Part shown: positions 17,154 to 19,834 of the stretch, piece by piece
Layout: each line of letters opens with the position of its first letter
Position numbering within the stretch: the first letter of the stretch is position 1
Assembly: GCA_028876585.1 (NCBI GenBank)
Contig: JAGWRL010000203.1
Span: 1-19,834, forward strand
Source of the DNA: Pseudomonadota bacterium
Lineage (GTDB): Bacteria; Pseudomonadota; Alphaproteobacteria; Rhizobiales; Beijerinckiaceae
DNA: 19,834 bases
Direction: 5' to 3'
Notes under the pieces: model-generated
What the model was told of the DNA's origin: nothing
What the model saw: only the letters and a program-made list of their open reading frames with translations
The model's database searches: none
Program-made: the position numbers and the translations under genes

Positions 17154-17887
17154 GCCGGTTCGCCGACAAGGTCGCGCTCGTCACCGGCGGGCGCAGCGGC
17201 ATCGGACGGGCGATTGCGCGCCGGATGCGGGAAGAAGGCGCGCGCGTGTTCACGGCTCAACGCGGCGCCGATCCCGAGTTCGAGGGCGTCGAAGCCGATC
17301 TCGCCGATCCCGCCAGCGCGGGTTTGATTGTAGGAGAGATCGCACGCAGAGCCGGCCGGCTCGACGCATTGATCAACAACGCCGGCGTCATGCAGGAGGC
17401 GGGCGTGGAATCCATGACGCTCGCCGACTGGGAGCGCACGCTTCGCGTCAATCTCACGGCGCCGTTCATGCTGATCAAGGCGGCGCTGCCGATGTTGCGC
17501 GCGGTTCGCGGCTCCATCGTGAACATCGGCTCCATCGAGGGCCAGGCCGCGAATCCGCGCCATGCCGCCTATTCCGCCTCGAAGGCGGGGTTGCATGGGT
17601 TGACGCGCGCGGTGGCGGTCGATCACGGCCACGAAGGCGTGCGTTGCAACGCGGTCGCGCCCGGCTGGATAGACACCGAATTGAACGTCGCGTTCGTCGA
17701 AGCCATGCCCGACCCCGTGGCCTTCCGCCGTGACGTTGGGCGCATCCATCCGGTCGGCCGCATCGGCGAGCCGAGCGAGGTCGCGGCGCTGGTCGCGTGG
17801 CTCGCGTCCGAGGAGGCGTCTTTCGTCACGGGGCAGGTCTGGACCATCGACGGCGGGCGGATGACCAAGCTCAGCCTGCCGCAATGA
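17150..17887 (+). CDS. Short-chain dehydrogenase/reductase (SDR), second copy
   Basis: A 245-residue classical SDR. The TGGRSGIG cofactor motif is at 12-19, NNAG at 76-79, N101, and catalytic S128, Y141 and K145 (YSASK). The C-terminal VTGQVWTIDGGRM is typical of the family. It starts inside the stop of the first SDR. The two share a fold and the opening ALVTG pattern but differ across the substrate loop (after residue 180), so they probably catalyse different steps and are not a recent duplication. At the end of the second strand it has AQRG in place of an acidic residue, which may favour NADP(H). The substrate is unknown. Confidence 0.9.
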   Translation: MSRFADKVALVTGGRSGIGRAIARRMREEGARVFTAQRGADPEFEGVEADLADPASAGLIVGEIARRAGRLDALINNAGVMQEAGVESMTLADWERTLRVNLTAPFMLIKAALPMLRAVRGSIVNIGSIEGQAANPRHAAYSASKAGLHGLTRAVAVDHGHEGVRCNAVAPGWIDTELNVAFVEAMPDPVAFRRDVGRIHPVGRIGEPSEVAALVAWLASEEASFVTGQVWTIDGGRMTKLSLPQ

Positions 17888-17903
17888 GGAAAGGCGAACA
17901 CAC

Positions 17904-18701
17904 ATGACGATTGAAGAGCGGATCGCCGTTATCGGCGGCGCGGGTTGGCTGGGTGGCGCGCTAATCCGCGCCGCAGTTTCCGCCGGCGCCGTCGATCCCA
18001 CCCGGCTGACAGTTTCCGCACGATCCGACAGGAAAGGCGCCATCGCCGACATTCCGGCCTATTTTACGCGAGACAATCAAGCGGCCGCCAGCCGGGCCGA
18101 CATTGTCATCCTGTCGGTCCCGCCGCCTCAGTTTCGCGAGTTGCAGCTGAATCTCGGCGGCAGGCTTGTTGTCTCCGTCATGGCCGGCGTGAGCTGCCAG
18201 GCGATCGCCAGCGCGACCCAAGCCGCCGGGGTCGTGCGCGCGCTGCCGAACGCCGCCGCCTCGATTGGTCAATCGTTCACGCCCTGGTTCGCGACTGAGG
18301 CCGTGAGCCAAGCGCAGAAGGCGAGCGTGCAGACCTTTTTTCAAGCCAGCGGCGACGCAGTGGAGACGGCAGATGAGGCTTTCATCGACTATTTCACCGG
18401 CATGACGGGCTCGGGCGCGGCTTTTCCGGCCTTACTCGCCGAAGCGCTGGCCGCGCATGCCGTCTCGAAGGGAATTCCCGCCAGCCTCGCGCAACAGGCG
18501 GCCAGAAAAGTTGTCGCCGGGGCGAGCCAGCTCTTTGCTGGGCCGCATGGCGACGCCGGCGCCATCGTCAAGGAGATGATCGACTACAGGGGCGTCGTCG
18601 CCGCGGCGCTGCAAGCGATGCTCGACAGCGGTTTCAATCAGGCCGTCGCCGCCGGGCTACAGGCGGCGGCGAACAAAGCCGCGTCGATCGCTTCGTCGTG
18701 A
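17904..18701 (+). CDS. Pyrroline-5-carboxylate reductase (ProC)-like imine reductase
   Basis: A 265-residue protein with the ProC layout: an N-terminal Rossmann motif GGAGWLGGA (11-19), the VILSVPPPQF strand turn (68-77), SVMAGVS (91-97), RALPNAAASIG (112-122) and the C-terminal helical signature GMTGSGAAFPALLAEALA followed by GIPASLAQQAA. ProC reduces the cyclic imine pyrroline-5-carboxylate to proline with NAD(P)H. Two otherwise well-kept motifs differ here: VKPQ has become VPPPQ, and MPNTP has become LPNAA. It may therefore reduce another imine made by the FAD enzyme. The start is ATG 17904, with an AGGAAAGG about nine bases upstream. It is coupled to the cupin gene downstream. Confidence 0.82.
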   Translation: MTIEERIAVIGGAGWLGGALIRAAVSAGAVDPTRLTVSARSDRKGAIADIPAYFTRDNQAAASRADIVILSVPPPQFRELQLNLGGRLVVSVMAGVSCQAIASATQAAGVVRALPNAAASIGQSFTPWFATEAVSQAQKASVQTFFQASGDAVETADEAFIDYFTGMTGSGAAFPALLAEALAAHAVSKGIPASLAQQAARKVVAGASQLFAGPHGDAGAIVKEMIDYRGVVAAALQAMLDSGFNQAVAAGLQAAANKAASIASS

Positions 18702-18712
18702 GGGAGGCCGTC

Positions 18713-19318
18713 GTGACGCAAAGAAGCGCGGAACTACAGAGTTTCCTCGACAGCCTGCAATCGGGTTTCGCCACAAGCGAGCGACCGCCCGAAGTCGCCG
18801 CCGTCGCGGAGACGCTGTTCTGCGCCCTCGCGCGGCCGGCGCCGCCGATCGCGCCCGCGCCCGCGCGGTTGCCCGTATGCGACTGTCTGCCCGCGGCGCT
18901 GGCCATCGCAGGAACGACGTCGCCCGCGCTCGCGGCGGCGTTCGCCGCGATCGAGCCGCAGCTTCGCTGGGCCGTTCGCGCGAGTGGCGGCCGCTTCGCC
19001 AGCGCCAACTGGCCCGAAGGTCACGCCAACGCGACCATCGTCGGGCCGGAGCATGGCCTCGAAGGCCGCCGCGACGTCGCCATAGGCGTATCGCTGCTGG
19101 CGCCGCATGTGCGCTACCCCGACCATAGCCACGCGCCCGAAGAAATCTATCTGCTGCTGACGCCGGGCCGCTTTCGGCACGGCGTGTCGGATTGGTTCGA
19201 GCCGGGCGCGGGAGGAACGCTGCACAACATACCCGACATCACGCATGCGATGGCGTCGCAGGCGGCGCCGTTGCTGGCGATCTGGTGTCTCCTCCTCACG
19301 CCGCGCGCGCTCCATTAG
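18713..19318 (+). CDS. Cupin of the DMSP-lyase (DddQ-like) family
   Basis: A 201-residue protein whose C-terminal half is a single cupin barrel of the DddQ/DddL-type family. The metal-binding set seen in DddQ (H-x3-E-x-Y plus a distal H) is present as H140, E144, Y146 (in HSHAPEEIYL) and H178 (in ITHAM), with an extra H138. WFEPGAGGTLHNIP is also typical. In DddQ the tyrosine starts beta-elimination of dimethylsulfoniopropionate to DMS and acrylate. I choose GTG 18713 because GGGAGG lies five bases upstream; GTG 18698 in the same frame, overlapping the ProC-like stop, is the alternative. It is the last gene of the unit. No acrylate-use genes are near, and some family members are known to lack DMSP lyase activity, so its real substrate may be different. 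Confidence 0.8.
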   Translation: MTQRSAELQSFLDSLQSGFATSERPPEVAAVAETLFCALARPAPPIAPAPARLPVCDCLPAALAIAGTTSPALAAAFAAIEPQLRWAVRASGGRFASANWPEGHANATIVGPEHGLEGRRDVAIGVSLLAPHVRYPDHSHAPEEIYLLLTPGRFRHGVSDWFEPGAGGTLHNIPDITHAMASQAAPLLAIWCLLLTPRALH

Positions 19319-19620
19319 TCGCGGCCAAGTTTGCAACGCGGTTGGGGGGATGTTTCATGGCCGGTAATGGCGTCGGTCGGCCCCGCCGACCGCTCGTGAG
19401 CAATGCCCTTCAGTAGGGTTCTGGCCAGGGGCCATAGGAAAGCGCCCGTGCAAGCGGGGCGACGCCTCGACCGGAGAGCCACGATGAAAGGAAGCGTTCA
19501 CGCAGCTGGGATGGGCGAGCGATCGAGCCCGAACTCAGGCAAGACCCCTACGATTCCTGCGTACAAAAAAGCCCGTCCGCTCCGGATGGAGAACGCGGTG
19601 ACCGCCTTTTCCGGAAACGC
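19319..19620. other. Gene-poor stretch with a strong hairpin
   Basis: No open frame here looks like a protein. Codon use is irregular in all frames, unlike the neighbouring genes. The one clear element is an 8-bp perfect inverted repeat, CGGTCGGC (19374-19381) and GCCGACCG (19385-19392), with a 3-base loop, 56 bases after the cupin stop. It may mark the end of the catabolic transcript, although no T-run follows. A second weak hairpin beside a run of six A (about 19566-19591) would read as a terminator on the minus strand. Confidence 0.4.
19374..19392 (+). terminator. Possible hairpin terminator of the catabolic unit
   Basis: A perfect 8-bp GC-rich stem with a CCC loop lies 56 bases beyond the last gene of the plus-strand unit. 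It lacks the T-run of an intrinsic terminator, so it may act as a stabilising 3' hairpin or with Rho. Confidence 0.35.
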
Positions 19621-19628
19621 GCTGGCGC

Positions 19629-19834
19629 GGTTCTGCCCGATGGCGACACGCCGCCTGGCCGGAGGCGGACGTCGCCAACTGTGAGATGTCGGCAGGTCGG
19701 TCGTGAAAGGCCATTCCGCTAGCCCGAGCCCTCTATCGAAACCTACCGCGACGCCGATGACATTTTCGTGAATGCAAAGCGCGGACGGCTCCACATGATC
19801 TGCGGCGAGATGGCCATCGCAGCGCACGACGCGC
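19629..19834 (+). pseudogene. Frame-broken YncE/YVTN beta-propeller remnant
   Basis: Three short stretches in three successive frames read like consecutive parts of a YncE-type beta-propeller protein. The first is AAWPEADVANCEM (frame of 19656), the second SVVKGHSAS (near 19697-19723), and the third IETYRDADDIFVNAKRGR (from 19735), continuing to the right edge as HMICGEMAIA. The last resembles the common DADDVF-DAKR-R-Y-SCGEG repeat of the family. Stops at 19704-19706 and 19720-19722, and the frame changes, rule out an intact gene in this stretch. The family call rests on motif memory alone, and the rest lies beyond the window. Confidence 0.45.

Noticed and set aside
18713..19318. Plain DMSP degradation locus
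   Set aside because: The cupin alone does not support this. No acrylate or 3-hydroxypropionate genes are present, and most neighbours act on C-N compounds.
19430..19520. Possible group II intron or structured RNA piece (GGAGAGCC followed by ATGAAAG)
   Set aside because: It brings to mind intron domain sequences, but the required long stem and flanking domains are not visible, and no reverse transcriptase gene is near.
19403..19827. Two small open frames (plus 19403-19684, minus 19498-19827)
   Set aside because: Neither has a convincing ribosome site, family motif or the codon pattern of neighbouring genes. The plus-strand propeller-like fragments explain the region better.

Overview
The window is GC-rich (mostly G or C at third codon positions), densely coding DNA with short spacers, start/stop overlaps, and GTG and TTG starts. 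Gene content and protein style point to an alphaproteobacterium, probably a soil- or plant-associated member of the Hyphomicrobiales (Rhizobiales). That placement is an inference. No rRNA, tRNA, CRISPR array, integrase or intact insertion sequence was seen.

Layout. (1) Bases 1-277 hold the 3' end of a chromate-transporter (ChrA-like) gene. (2) Bases 355-6927 form a plant-polysaccharide module. A FadR-type regulator is divergent from a CUT1 sugar ABC operon (ATPase, two permeases, binding protein), followed by a cytoplasmic GH51 alpha-L-arabinofuranosidase. A good sigma70-like promoter lies in the divergent gap. A clear intrinsic terminator separates the binding-protein gene from the arabinofuranosidase. 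The likely job is import of arabinose-containing oligosaccharides and their cleavage in the cytoplasm. (3) Bases 7074-19318 form a second, larger module. On the minus strand is a ProX/ProW/ProV-type (betaine/quaternary amine) ABC transporter. Divergent from it, on the plus strand, is a nine-gene unit: GntR/FCD regulator, DapA-family lyase, aldehyde dehydrogenase, DAO-family FAD oxidoreductase, MttB-family methyltransferase homologue without pyrrolysine, two different SDR dehydrogenases, a ProC-like imine reductase, and a cupin of the DddQ-type DMSP-lyase family. (4) Bases 19319-19834 carry no convincing intact gene. They hold a strong hairpin and, near the right edge, what looks like a frame-broken remnant of a YncE/YVTN beta-propeller gene.

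How the genes may work together. In the first module the transporter delivers oligosaccharides to the GH51 enzyme under control of the FadR-type protein. In the second, the transporter would bring in a methylated-nitrogen (betaine-like) or sulfonium compound. The MttB homologue, FAD oxidoreductase, cupin lyase, SDRs, imine reductase, DapA-type enzyme and ALDH would then demethylate, oxidise and cleave it into central metabolites. The complete gene set matches no pathway I can name with confidence. No partner genes for acrylate use (DMSP lyase pathway), no corrinoid protein (MttB pathway) and no glutamylputrescine synthetase (Puu pathway) lie in the window. This second module is the best candidate here for an undescribed catabolic system.
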